Of a stretch of 64,000 nt of DNA, positions 48,401 to 59,369 are shown piece by piece. Origin of the DNA: Pseudopyrenochaeta lycopersici (taxonomy: Eukaryota; Ascomycota; Dothideomycetes; Pleosporales; Pseudopyrenochaetaceae). The stretch spans positions 248,001-312,000 of the forward strand of contig NHZP01000004.1 in assembly GCA_003313425.1 (NCBI GenBank), given 5' to 3'. A program made the position numbers and the translations under genes. Below the pieces are notes generated by a model. The model was not told the DNA's origin. It did not search any database and saw only the letters and a program-made list of their open reading frames with translations. The first letter of the stretch is position 1; the number at the start of each line of letters is the position of its first letter.

Positions 48401-48982
48401 ATGCCTAAATATCTATAAGTATCTAGCACTACTTATTACTAACGCCTTTATAATTTTATTAACTCCTTTAGGGAAGCTATAGTTTAAAAATATACAACGT
48501 GCGTAAGGTATAACTAGGTATATAAGGTCTATGTTTGTTCTAGGAAATATAGCGAGTATCTGCGTTAAGGATAATATTATAACGTGCGAGTTACAGAGTC
48601 TAAATTTAAATAATTAGTAGATTAAAAGATAAAGCTTTAAGAGTAAATAAAAGAATCTAGAGATACGTAAGAGGTTATAATAAAGGCGCATAAAAAAGCT
48701 CTAGAAGAGCTGCGCGTTACTTAAGCTTACGAAGAGCGGTTATAATAATAAATAGATTTAATTAATTAGCGCGCGGAAGAAGTAATAGCTGTAAAAGAGC
48801 AGGATATTAAGGAGTAAGAAGTAGCAGAAGCCTTATTGCCTAAGAACGCTTCTAATACCCTTAGTTTTAGTTTATTGCCTAGCACCTAGGGTGCGTTTAA
48901 GGGCTTCCCTCTTAAGTACTAGGAGGCTCTAATTAGTAATAGGCTATTAATAGTAGATCTAGCAGTTTCCTCTAGCTCCTAA
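48401..48982 (+). pseudogene. RIP-damaged antisense accessory ORF of family D
   Basis: From ATG at 48401 one plus-strand frame can be followed for about 190 codons, broken only by TAA/TAG at positions that fit former CAA, CAG, CGA-adjacent or TGG codons. It reads NFINSFREAIV, then a Cys-rich segment TTCVRYN-x-VYKVYVCSRKYSEYLR (several Tyr are probably former Cys) and VRVTESKFK. A coiled-coil-like stretch follows (AHKKALEELRVT, RAEEVIAVKEQDIKE) and a tail with LSFSLLPST and GFPLKYWEAL-like sequence. Position and layout match the family A antisense ORF. It converges with gag-pol on the minus strand. No known function. Confidence 0.6.
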
Positions 48983-51900
48983 CGTTTCTTAAGGTTTATT
49001 TATTTCTTCTTCTTTCTTTCCTCCTTTTCCTAATATTCTCTAATTTTTTTCTTAGCAGTTTCTTAGGTTTTCTAGTAGTTCCTACGTGCTTTCTACGCTT
49101 AGGTACCCTTTCTATTTAACTAGGTAGCTAAAGCTTAGTTCTAGGTTATTAGTCCTTCTATTTTATTAGTAACCCTAGATTTTCTTAACTTTAAACTTAT
49201 TTTCCTCTTCTAGTTTATATTAGAATATTTTCTGTAATAGTGTTATAGGGTTAGCTAGTTCTAACTTAGAGATATAGAAGCGTAGGTAAATCTTTGCATC
49301 TAGTAGCAGCTTAAGCGTATAGTTTACTAGTCTATTCTGTTTTTTAACTAAAAATAGTCTAACTTTAACGTAGTTAAGTCCTTTGCTTAGTTGCTTATTA
49401 CGTAGATTTTTTATAAGTAAGTATGCTTTATCCCCCTTCTTTAGCTAAGGTGCTATTTTTCTTTTCTTATTTTAGTAGGTAATGCTGTTATATTATACTT
49501 TCTTAAGATTCTCTTAGAGTTGTTTATATATTTTCTTTATTTCTTTAGCTGTTTTTCTAGCTACTTTAGCTTTTCTGCTAGGGTATAATTTTATAAAGAG
49601 ATTAGGGTGTCTCCTATAGTTAGTAAAGAATAGTAACTTTCTAGTTAATTCTGATAATTTATTATTATAGGCTAATTATGCTATTAGTAATAGTAAAACC
49701 TAATTATTTTGTTATTAATTACTGTAAATCCTTAGGTAGGTTTTTATTATTCTGTTTATTCTTTCTATCTATCTGTCTGTTTATAGGTGATAGGCTGTTA
49801 ATAATTTTCTTTTTATCCCTATCGCGGCTATTAATGTAGACTAGAAGTTAGATATAAAAAGCTTATCTCTATTACTAATAATAGACTTAGGTATATATAA
49901 TATTGTATTAATCTGTCTAGAATAACAAACGCTAGTTATTCTATATTATAGTTATTTCTAAATAGTATTATTTCTGCTGCTTTTATAAACTTACAGACTA
50001 TATTAAAGATAGTATTATACTTAATTTCTATCGCGGGATCTTTAGACAGTAGTAACCCTGTTATAAAGTCTATAGAAATGTCTGCCTAAGGTTTGTTAGG
50101 TAGCTCTATAGCTTACATTTCTCTATATAGTGCGTAAGTACTATATTTATTTTTATAATAGTCCGCGTATTTCTTAATAAACTGTTTAACCTTAGCCTTT
50201 ATGTTTTTAAAGCTGTAGTGTCGTTATATAAGTTCTATTATTCTCTTAATTCCTAGGTAACTATATACTAGGTTATTATAGTGTTATTAGATAATTGCTT
50301 CTTATAATTCTTTAGGTACTTTAAACGTAATTATTATAGTGTTGTTTAATAACTTATTAGGTCCTAAGCTTCTATCCTAGTTTACTTAAAGGATAGCATC
50401 GCTAACTATTACTTTTGTTCCTGCGATGTCTAATCTACGGCTAAGAGCGTTAGCTCTGCTGTTATCCTTTCCTAGCGTATATATAATCTTAAACTTATAC
50501 TGTCCTAATATTTTAGCCTATCTAACCTGTCTTTAGTTTAAGGTCTTAGTAGTAGTGAAGTTAACTAAGTTCTTATAATCTATAAATATCGTAAGATCTA
50601 AGTAGCTTTCTGCGTAGATCTGCTAGTAGTTAAGGGCGTTAATAACTACTATAAGCTCCTTATCGTGCACGTTATAGCATTCTTTAGGGTCTGTAAATTT
50701 CCTAGAGTAGTAGGTAATTAGGTACTATTTCCTATTACGTTCTTATTTTGCTATTATACCTAGTGTAAGGTCTAAGGTATATATTTTAAACTGTAAGAGT
50801 TCTCCTAATTAGAATATGATTAATACTAGTAGTATAATACAGGCTTTCTTAAGTATCTAGAATGCTTTTCTTTATTCGTCTCTCTATTTCTATTTTGTCT
50901 ATTTTCTTATAAGTTTAGTAAGTAAGATAGATTTCTTAAAGAAGTCTTTAATAAATTATTAGTTAAAGTTAATAAATCCTATAAATAACTGTATATCTTT
51001 AACTATTTTAGGTTTAGGCTATTCTTTTACTACTCTTATTTTTTCTTTACTTATCTTTACTCTATATACACCTACTATATATCCTAAGAACTTAACTTCT
51101 TCTTTATAGAATTTACATTTCTTAGGTTTAAGTAGTAACCTAAATCTTCCTAAGTAGGCAAGAACTATTTTAACGTGCTTAATGTATTCCTGTAGATTAT
51201 TAGAGTATATAAGGATATTATTAAGGTATGCGATAATAAATATATCTAGGTGTTCTCTTAATATATTATTAATAAGTGCCTAGCATGTAGCTAGTGCGTT
51301 AGTAAGACTAAAAAGTATTACTATATACTTATAGTAGCTATAGCGTGTTCTAAATATAGTCTTCTATTCTTTACCTTCCTTTATATAAATAAGGTTATAC
51401 ACTCCTCTTAAGTCTAATACTATAAAGACTTTCGCAAAGGCTAGTTAATCTTATAGTTCTGCTATATTTAGTAGAGAGTATTAATTTTTTATTATAATAT
51501 TATTAAGTTTCTAGTAGTTAACGTATAGTCTTAACATCCTATTTTTCTTTAGTATAAATAGTATAAGGTATCTTACTAGTAATTATAATTCCCTAATAAA
51601 TCCTTTTTTTAAGTTTATCTTAATATATTCGCGTAGGGTTTTAAGTTCTTTTTCTAATAAACTATAGATTAGGCTAAAAGTTAGTTACTTTCCTTCCTAT
51701 AAGATAATCTTATAATCCTAAGGTTAATATTTAGGTAGTGCTTTTATAGTTATCTCTTCCTAAAAGAGTAACTTATATTCTTTATACTTGTTAGGGATTA
51801 CTAGAGTTACGCTTTACTCCTTAACTCTAGCTTATTAGTCTAAGGGCCTTCTATTAGTACCTGCTAAGTTAGACCTTTATGTCTTAAGGTTATCCTTATT

Positions 51901-52586
51901 TAAAGTAAGGATTCTAATTATTATCTTCTTATCTACCTAGGCACTTAGCCGCAGCGCAGGTTTACTTATAGTTACGTCTGTTCTACAGCATTTAAATAAG
52001 AACTTTTTCTTTTTCTAGTCTATGTCTAGACTATATTCTCTTAACTATAAGAGTCTTAGTATTACGTTATATTATAATAGTCTAAAGACGTCTAGGTTAA
52101 TTATTTCCCTATAGTTCTAAATAATAAGTTACACGTTCTATACTTCGTGTGTAATTACAGACTTAGATAGTATTAGTTATCTATTAGCTACTATTAATAG
52201 ATATAGTACTAATTTTAATAATAGGATAAGGCAGGGTTGCATATTTACTAAGTAATTGTAATTACTATTACTAAGTACCTTTAGTAATTACTAATTACTA
52301 AGTAATTAGTAATTACTAAGTAGTAAAAGCTCTTTAGTAATTAGTAAAATTCTAAAAATAGAAACTCTATATTTTTATAGTTCTATATCTAAAGCTTATA
52401 ATATTTTTATATTATAACTATATATAGTAAATTAAACTTATTAAATATAAAATTTTAACTATAGATTTATAAACTACTCTTTCTATCTATATTATTATAT
52501 ATAATATTCTAGAAATTTAGAAATAATAGGAATTAGAAAATATAATATAGTCTTACTAAAAAAATATATATTAAATAAAAAACTAG

Positions 52587-52874
52587 CTAATCTAAACTAC
52601 CTAAAGAATTTAAGAAATCTATAGCTTCTAAATTAGAAGCTATAAAATCTTCATATAAATTATAAAAGCTTCTACTTAATTTAATCTCTTCTAGAGTATA
52701 AAACTCTTTATTATAAAGATTTAAATTATTTAAAAAATAGAAATCTTCTTTAATAAACTCCTCTTTTAAAGTAAAATAATTCTCTTTAATAGCTAGTTTA
52801 GCTTTTATATTATCTACTTCTTTAGAAGTAATTATAAGCTTATTTATAAAGCTTTTAATTATATCTATATATAA
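52587..52874 (-). CDS. Conserved short peptide of hAT-like element 3 (open frame, no ATG seen)
   Basis: 95 codons are open with no in-frame stop, despite very high AT content. The central part reads FYFLNNLNLYNKEFYTLEE, then NLYEDFIASNLEAIDFL. Two other hAT-like elements in this window encode the same pattern. There is no Met start, so it may be an exon or fragment. It is on the strand opposite to the transposase remnant. No family is recognised. Confidence 0.45.
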   Translation of the reverse strand, partial: LYIDIIKSFINKLIITSKEVDNIKAKLAIKENYFTLKEEFIKEDFYFLNNLNLYNKEFYTLEEIKLSRSFYNLYEDFIASNLEAIDFLNSLGSLD

Positions 52875-52918
52875 TTAGTAATAGTTATATATATATATAA
52901 ATAGATAACTTACTATAA

Positions 52919-53302
52919 TCTTTAAATAAAATACTTATATTAATTAATAAATCTATTAATAGTAACTGTATAGAGAACAAAGTAGAACTATATTTAAAAG
53001 AACCTAGAATAACTAAGAATATAACTCTAGAAAACTACTATAATACTAATAAAGATAGATTTCCTATAATATATAAAATAGCTAAAGACTATTTAGCTAT
53101 ATTAGCTACTTCTAATCCTAGTAAATCTACTTTTTCTAAAACAGCTAATATAGTAACTAAATCTAGAAATAGATTATTATCTAGTACTATTAAAAAATTA
53201 ATTATATTAAAGGAATTAAATAGTATAGTAGATAAAGAAGACATTATAAATAATAATTTATTTTTTAAAGATAATATAATTAGTAATTATAATAATAAAT
53301 AA
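52919..53302 (+). CDS. hAT transposase C-terminal dimerisation domain, partial but open
   Basis: 127 codons are open to TAA at 53300. The reading ELYLKEPRITKNITLENYYN, then RFPIIYKIAKDYLAILATS, FSKTANIVTKSRNRLLSSTI and KKLIILKELNSI matches the hAT C-terminal dimerisation region: the family pattern is a FP-x2-x-lA-rDyLaipaTSapSErvFS block then a sR-x-rL segment. The usual Ser-x-Glu-Arg turn reads SNPSKST here. The N-terminal half and catalytic region are missing or unrecognisable. Unlike its neighbours the frame has no stops, so it was not RIP-inactivated. Confidence 0.75.
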   Translation, partial: SLNKILILINKSINSNCIENKVELYLKEPRITKNITLENYYNTNKDRFPIIYKIAKDYLAILATSNPSKSTFSKTANIVTKSRNRLLSSTIKKLIILKELNSIVDKEDIINNNLFFKDNIISNYNNK

Positions 53303-53413
53303 AAGAAAGGAAAAGAAAAAGAAAAAGAAAAAGAAAGGATAAATATAGAAGAAGAAGAAGAAGAAATAGAAGAAGATTTTAATATAGAAGATAAAAGTAC
53401 TACTAGTATAACT

Positions 53414-53485
53414 AGTAGAAATAGTAGAAATAGTAGAAATAGTAGAAATAGTAGAAATAGTAGAAATAGTAGAAATAGTAGAAAT
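53414..53485 (+). repeat. Nine-base tandem repeat (AGTAGAAAT, eight units)
   Basis: Eight perfect copies of AGTAGAAAT, just after a GAA-rich stretch inside hAT-like element 3. Confidence 0.95.
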
Positions 53486-56302
53486 ATAAGTCCTAGTAGT
53501 AATAATTTAATATAGTATTATACTATATAATTATAATATTATATATTACTATACTATAATATATAGAATAATAAGATATTTTAGTCTAAATATTATTAAT
53601 ATATAATAGTAGTGTTTAATTAGTTAGTTTTATAAATTTAGTTAGTTTAATAGATTAATAAAGATTTTTTATTTAAATTTAATTTTTTTTTTTTAATATA
53701 TAATTTATTAATATATTCTAGTCTCTAATAGTTAAAGAATCTAGATTTTACTACTAGTAACTATATAATATAAAATATAGATTACTAAATTTTTACTAAT
53801 TTATAATTTAGTAATTACTAATTAGTAATTAGTAATTACTAAGTATACCTTTAGTAATTAGTAATTAGTAATTAGTAATTACTAAGTAAAAATTAGTAAT
53901 TACTAATAGTAATTACTAGATTTACTAATTACTAAATTTTGTGCATCCCTGGGATAAGGCCAGCTTATTCTATTACTTGCGCAGAAATATAGCTTTATTA
54001 TGCTCCAGAATCTACTAGTGCCTTTATCTAGCTTCTGTTAAGCTTAATATTTAGCTTAAGAAGTTCTTATACACTTATTACATATAGAGTTTATAATTCT
54101 TACCTATTAGTAGGCGCGACTCTAAAAAAGGCTCCTCCTAATACCTGTTTAGTGTCTTAATATCTTTATGCTTAAGGCAATCTGAGTTAAGGCACGTTTA
54201 CTATTATTACTAATTACATTCCCTATTAAAGACTAGCTATATTACTATAGTAGCTGCAGGGTTGTTATTTCCTAGGAAGTAGAGGACAGTCCTCTTATCT
54301 TATAGGTAGTTATCGCACTTAACTTTAAGATAATTATACTATTAATACTTGTATTAGTAAAATAAGTAAGGGAAGTATCCCTATTCTGTCTTACTTAAAT
54401 AGTGTATAGCGCACAGGTCTGTAGTACAGAAAGACTAGTAGATAATACTGTATTGCTTATTGCGTAGATCTATTAAGTAGTCTAGTACTAGTTTCTATAG
54501 TCCTTTACGTATAGTATGTAGGGTTTAAGCTACCTCTGCGCGCTTATAGTAGTTTCTAGCTTCTTCCTCTATAAGCAGCTAGTTAGGGTTAACGTTCTCT
54601 TTATTATCTTCCTAATATATTTGTTATTTAAGCTAAGTATAAATATCTTATTTCTTACTGTCTGTAAGTATAATCTTACTATAGGAATTAACTTAAAGGT
54701 ACCTTTATTATATAGGGTCCTAAGTGCTAGGTACGTAGAAGGCGTCTTCCTATATTAATAGTAGTATTATTTAGCGTTATAGTGTATATTTAGAGGTCTT
54801 AACTACTAGGGGTTCTAGTGCCTATATTTATCTAGCTTATTAAAGTTTCTATAGTGCGTCCCTAACGCTTATAAGTTACTATACTTCTTTAGCTTTTTCC
54901 GCCTATTCTTATATTACCTTTATATAATATTTAGGGTAATAATAGTGTTCCCGTAATATATCTTACATCGCTTATTTAGCTAGGATAATTATACTTATTT
55001 CTTATTTTATAGCTACTTCCTATTCTTCTAAGGTTAGCGTATTAATATATTATACTTTATGCATATATTACGCGTATAATTAGCAGTTAAGTTCTATAAT
55101 ATCTTTTTCTGCTTCTATAGGCGTTAATAGCCTTAGGGTTCCTAGTTAATATTAGTTCTAGAAGTTCTCTATTTTTTAGTCCTTAGTTAGAAGTACTATA
55201 GTATTATTAAGGTCTTCCTTAGTATCTTTATAGACTAGGGATAAGGAGCTGTTACTCTCTTCTTTATCTTTACTATACTAGGTTCCTAGAATCCCTTTCT
55301 TAGTAGGTTCTTAGAGAGGTAGCTGTAATAACTCTATATCTTAGGCTTCTTCCTCTTAGGTTGTAACAACTTCCTATATTTTATTATCGCTATTTTCTTC
55401 TTTTACAGCTAATATATTAATCTAGGGAGTTACCTTATTTTTTTATCTATAGTCCTTAGCTATATAGCCTTTCTTATTACAGTTAAAGTAAGTTATTTCT
55501 TTTTTCTTCCTGCCCTTACCTAACTTTTCCTTATTAAGGTTATTTAGATGCATTGCCTTAGGGCCCCCTAATATATACTGCCTAGGTACTCCTTATAGCT
55601 AGTGCTAGTATCGTAGGTAACTGTTATTTAGCTTATTGTGATAATCCTTCTAAGGTTTCTTATCTTCTTTTATTTATCCTAGTAGTTGTCTTCTAAGTTA
55701 CATATAGAGCTCGTAAAGCTCTATATCTAGTTAAATAGTTTTATTAATTAAGTTATCTAGCGTGTTAATACCTATACTAGAGCGCATTAGTTTAGTCTAG
55801 ACGTCTGCTTTTAGGCCTTATTTATACATAGTTTTTAGAGTGTCTTTATTCTAGTTAGTTTGTCTAGCATACCCTAAAAACTTATTAGCGTAATTAGCTA
55901 CAGACTAGGTTTATCGCATATTCTAGATTTTACGTTCCGCGATAGTAGTCTCGTTTAGCAGTCTAAACGCTTATTACATATATATCTTAAATTCTCCTGT
56001 ATCTTTAAATATCTTAATTAGCTCCTTTAGTTTAGTTCCTTTAGCTAGGTATTTAACTAAGTAAGGCTTTACCTACTTAGCAGCTTCGCCCTTTATATAG
56101 CTTATTATAAGTACTGCTTAGTTATTATCGTCTATAGTAGTTGTATTAAACTTAAAGAATAGGTTAAATTAGAGTAACTATTCTTTAAGCTTAAACTAAT
56201 CTCTATAGAAGAAGTCTAGTTTAGTAACAGCGTTACCTAGCCTAGTAGTATAGTAGGCCGCGTTTTCTATATAAGTGTTACTTATCTTAAGAGTGTTTAA
56301 AG

Positions 56303-56691
56303 TATAAAGAATCTTAAAAGCTATTAGTAAGGATAGCTAATAAGATTATAAGGTTAGTTCTCTAGGATAGAGTAAGGGACTAGATAGAAGGGGGTTTAAT
56401 ACTAAGATAGTAAGAGGGCGCTTCTATAAAGAGTACTAAGGGTTAAGAATAATTAGTATTACTATTACTATACTGTAGAGTATAATATTAAGTTAAACAT
56501 AATAAGCTATAAGGGTTTATTGTAGTAATCTATATACACGGAAACTATGCATGTTGCTTAGTGTGCTTAGTATGCTTAGTACCACTAATCAAGCTGATTA
56601 ACTAAGCACGTTACGTGACCTCGGTTGTTAGTCCAATACCTGTGAGGTCCAGTTGGGGCCACTGGGGCAGGGTCCCAGCAGGATCGTAACA
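56303..56691 (-). repeat. Family D LTR (5' in element sense)
   Basis: 389 bp, less mutated than its partner at the right end, finishing ATCGTAACA; followed by target duplication CGTAG. Confidence 0.93.
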
Positions 56692-56728
56692 CGTAGGAGC
56701 TTACCCTGGAGAGACACGTACTTATGTG

Positions 56729-56865
56729 CACATTCACGGGCGCGCTCACGTGCACGCTCACGTGCAAGCTGATGGGCAAGCTCACGTAGGAGAACACCTG
56801 AAGGTAGACTTACGTGCGCGATCACGTGCGCGATCACGTACGCGCTCACGCACGCGTACACGCTG
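56729..56865. repeat. Degenerate tandem array around TCACGTGC
   Basis: Units of about 12 bp such as GCGCTCACGTGCAC and GCGATCACGTGC recur about ten times. The apparent Arg/Glu- and His/Val-rich ORFs are repeat translations. Confidence 0.85.
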
Positions 56866-57610
56866 CTCACGCTCCTACCGTATAATAGCCCCTGTAATAG
56901 GCTGTGCTCAGCTCTCTTTTATATAGCTGGCTCTCCTAAGCCTCCTAGATAAAATAGTAGTCTATCTCATAGATTACCTGGGTAACTGTTGCTAAGCTCT
57001 CCCTTTTTTTCTTCTATAGTTATGAGCCCGGTGACGCTGTGCTTACTCTTAGTAAAAATTTGTAAGATTTTTATGAGGGTGGGTGACCGCTAGCGAGGGT
57101 GCTAAGACTGCACATGCTCCCTGCACGGTAAAATAGTTCCTGTGGAGCTACCTTGCTAGGTACTAAGCGCAACGCTGTTACTGCTAGCCGCTAAATGAGA
57201 GTAAGGTAGAAAGTGCTAGGCGAGTGCCTCTAGCTACCTTACTTAGGTATTAAGCGCTACGCATGTGAAGCTACTAGCCGCCTTAGTAAGGTTATAACTA
57301 GCTTTATAAGAAAAGCTAGGAGAGTGAAAGCAGGATTTTCTTTGAAAGATACGTTTATGTCTTAACTATCCTGTAAGACCTAGGGGGTGTGTTGCAGTAT
57401 ATAACGCCTTTAATCTCAGCGAGCAAGAGATTAGTCTTTTGCTTGCGACAGCTTATAAGTATTTATAAAAAGGAAAAGAAAATTTTTAGAAATACTAAAA
57501 CTACTTTACTTTTATTACTTATACTATACCTAATCTCCTTTTTAGCTTTACTTGTACTTAAAGTACTACTAGTACCTCTTACTTACTACTAGTACTACTA
57601 TTACTACTCT

Positions 57611-57673
<63 letters not shown>
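57611..57673. repeat. CTA trinucleotide microsatellite
   Basis: About 20 uninterrupted CTA units, with looser CTA/TTA repeats on both sides. Confidence 0.95.
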
Positions 57674-57675
<2 letters not shown>

Positions 57676-58655
57676 TCTCTACTTTCTTTCTTATTACTAC
57701 TCTTACTACTACTATTACTACTATCTAGGTTATTATTAGTATTATTCTATAAAGATATTAGCTTATACCTTAGATATAAGTAACTCATCTATATACTATA
57801 TAAGCTATATAGCTTATAAGCTACTCTAGAGTAGTGGTAATCTTATATTATTTAACTAAGATTAGCCTTAAGAACTAGAGTAAAGTAGTAGGTACTTAAG
57901 TAGTAATACTTATAGGTATACTAGTATAAGCAGCGTAGTAGTAGTAGTAGTTAGTAAGCTCTAGATTAAACTAACGTGTTCTACTACTCGCCGGCCAACA
58001 CCAGTCGCCGGCCCACCTCATCAAAACAGGCGGATCTTAACACACGATAACGTGACAACTACGCAGTAAATTTGCTAGTAAATATAGTAATAGAATTCTC
58101 TATCTCTATCTATACAAGGTGCGATTATAACCCTAAACCCTATATTTACTATAAGTTAGTAGTGCTTATTCCTAAAGCTAAGAAGCCTTACTCTCTACTC
58201 TTAAGTTTAAGGCTATTTTAGTAGCTATAGCTAATATATAACTTACTTTAACTTATAAAGCCTCTCTAGCTATAATATATTATTACTATTTATCCTTCTT
58301 ATAATATAAACGCGTATTAAAAGTATAAAGTTTACTATTTTCTTTTACTAAGATTATAGCTAAGTTTATAGCTAGCTAATAGCTTTTAATAAGCTAAGTA
58401 AGAGCTCTACTTAAAAGGCTCTATAATTAATATTAAAAGAGCTTATATATAAAGTAAGCCTATTAATTAAGTTAATTAGTAGTATAAGGCGTTTCTATTA
58501 TCTAAATAGCCTTAGCTATAGCTACTATTTATAGAAGAGATTATATATAAGGTTATACTAGGCGTTTATTTTTATAGAATCTTTATATTTTACGCGCTAT
58601 AAGTAGAATTTATAGTTCTACTTTATTTAAAGCTCTAACTAAGCTTTAATAAAAT

Positions 58656-59339
58656 TGTAATAGGCTACACCCTTTAAGCAGGAGAGGCTTCGCTACTATC
58701 GCACAAGGAAGGAACTCCTTAATCTCCTCTGCCCCCTTTTCTTATTAGCTCGTATAAGTTAGCAGCTAGAGGAGCACGTTCCTCTTTACTTATATAAATA
58801 TATATATATATCCTCTAAGCAGTGATGGGCAAAAATTAGTAATTACTATTTTTTCAAAAATTTTAAAAGGTTTATATTAAATTACTTAGTAATCCTAAAA
58901 TTCTAATATTCTAGAATAGAATACTACTTAATCTAAAGATTAATTTTAGAATTTTAGTATTTCTTAACTAGGCCTAGTTCCTTAATAACAAAATTTTTAA
59001 GAAAAAAAATAGTAAGCTAAATAGTAATTACTAATTTACTAATTTAGCTTACTATTTTTTATCTTCTTAAATTTTTTCCTAAAGAACTAAGCCTATTTAG
59101 GAAATTCTAAAATTCTAAGGTTAATCTTTAGATTAAGTAGTATTCTAGTCTAGAATATTAGAATTTTAGGATTACTACGTAATTTAATATAAACTTTTTA
59201 AAAAAATAGTAATTACTAATTTTCAATAGTAAGCTCCCATCACTGCCTCTAAGGATACCTATAACCTCTTCTCTATCTTTCTCCTTCTATAGTATAGGAT
59301 AAATGCATACTCATTAGTTAGTCCTCTTCGCCTATAATA
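58656..59339 (+). repeat. Family B 5' LTR (B3), split by a MITE
   Basis: Removing the 426-bp MITE and one 8-bp duplication leaves exactly 250 bp, the family B LTR length. Confidence 0.92.
58820..59245. mobile_element. Foldback hAT MITE in family B LTR
   Basis: Ends CAGTGATGGGC and CTCCCATCACTG, with the 8-bp duplication CCTCTAAG (58812-58819, 59246-59253). Almost the whole 426 bp is one long inverted repeat centred near 59033, so a strand could fold into a near-complete hairpin. Its termini match those of hAT-like element 2. No coding capacity. Confidence 0.92.
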
Positions 59340-59369
59340 TAAGGAGAAAGATAGATAACTAAAAAAAAA

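Larger units (their letters stand above)
52232..53951 (+). mobile_element. hAT-like element 3 in family D Gypsy
   Basis: Ends CAGGGTTGCA and TGCATCCCTG, with the 8-bp duplication GGATAAGG (52224-52231, 53952-53959). Subterminal AGTAATTACTA-type repeats are dense at both ends. It holds a C-terminal hAT transposase piece on the plus strand and the conserved short peptide on the minus strand, so it is probably a deletion derivative of an autonomous hAT. Confidence 0.92.
49000..56250 (-). pseudogene. Family D gag-pol remnant
   Basis: The gag zinc knuckle reads YFNCNKKGYIAKDYR on the minus strand near 55460-55500. Reverse transcriptase has IIAYLNNILIYSNN near 51195-51240, both Asp changed to Asn. 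Integrase lies around 50400-49500 and a chromodomain-like tail near 49200. hAT-like element 3 interrupts it between protease and reverse transcriptase. Non-functional. Confidence 0.85.
47927..56691 (-). mobile_element. Family D Ty3/Gypsy element with hAT insertion
   Basis: 389-bp LTRs (47927-48315, 56303-56691) with the 5-bp duplication CGTAG (47922-47926, 56692-56696). A polypurine tract on the minus strand borders the left LTR (48316-48334). Without the hAT insert the element is about 7.0 kb. RIP-like decay is strong in the interior but the right LTR end is lightly affected. Confidence 0.93.
56697..58655. other. Mixed repeat region between Gypsy elements
   Basis: Before family D inserted, this joined directly to 47881-47921. 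In order: a CACGTG-rich tandem array, a GC-moderate segment with two imperfect repeats (about 57145-57300), AT-rich sequence, a CTA microsatellite, a GC-richer patch at about 57985-58060, and a RIP-mutated stretch with a plus-strand protein-like trace (IPKAKKPYSLL near 58170) that I could not assign. No intact gene. Confidence 0.45.

Noticed and set aside
56585..56926. Arg/Glu- and Val/His-rich ORFs
   Set aside because: They span the LTR end and the CACGTG tandem array; repeat translation.
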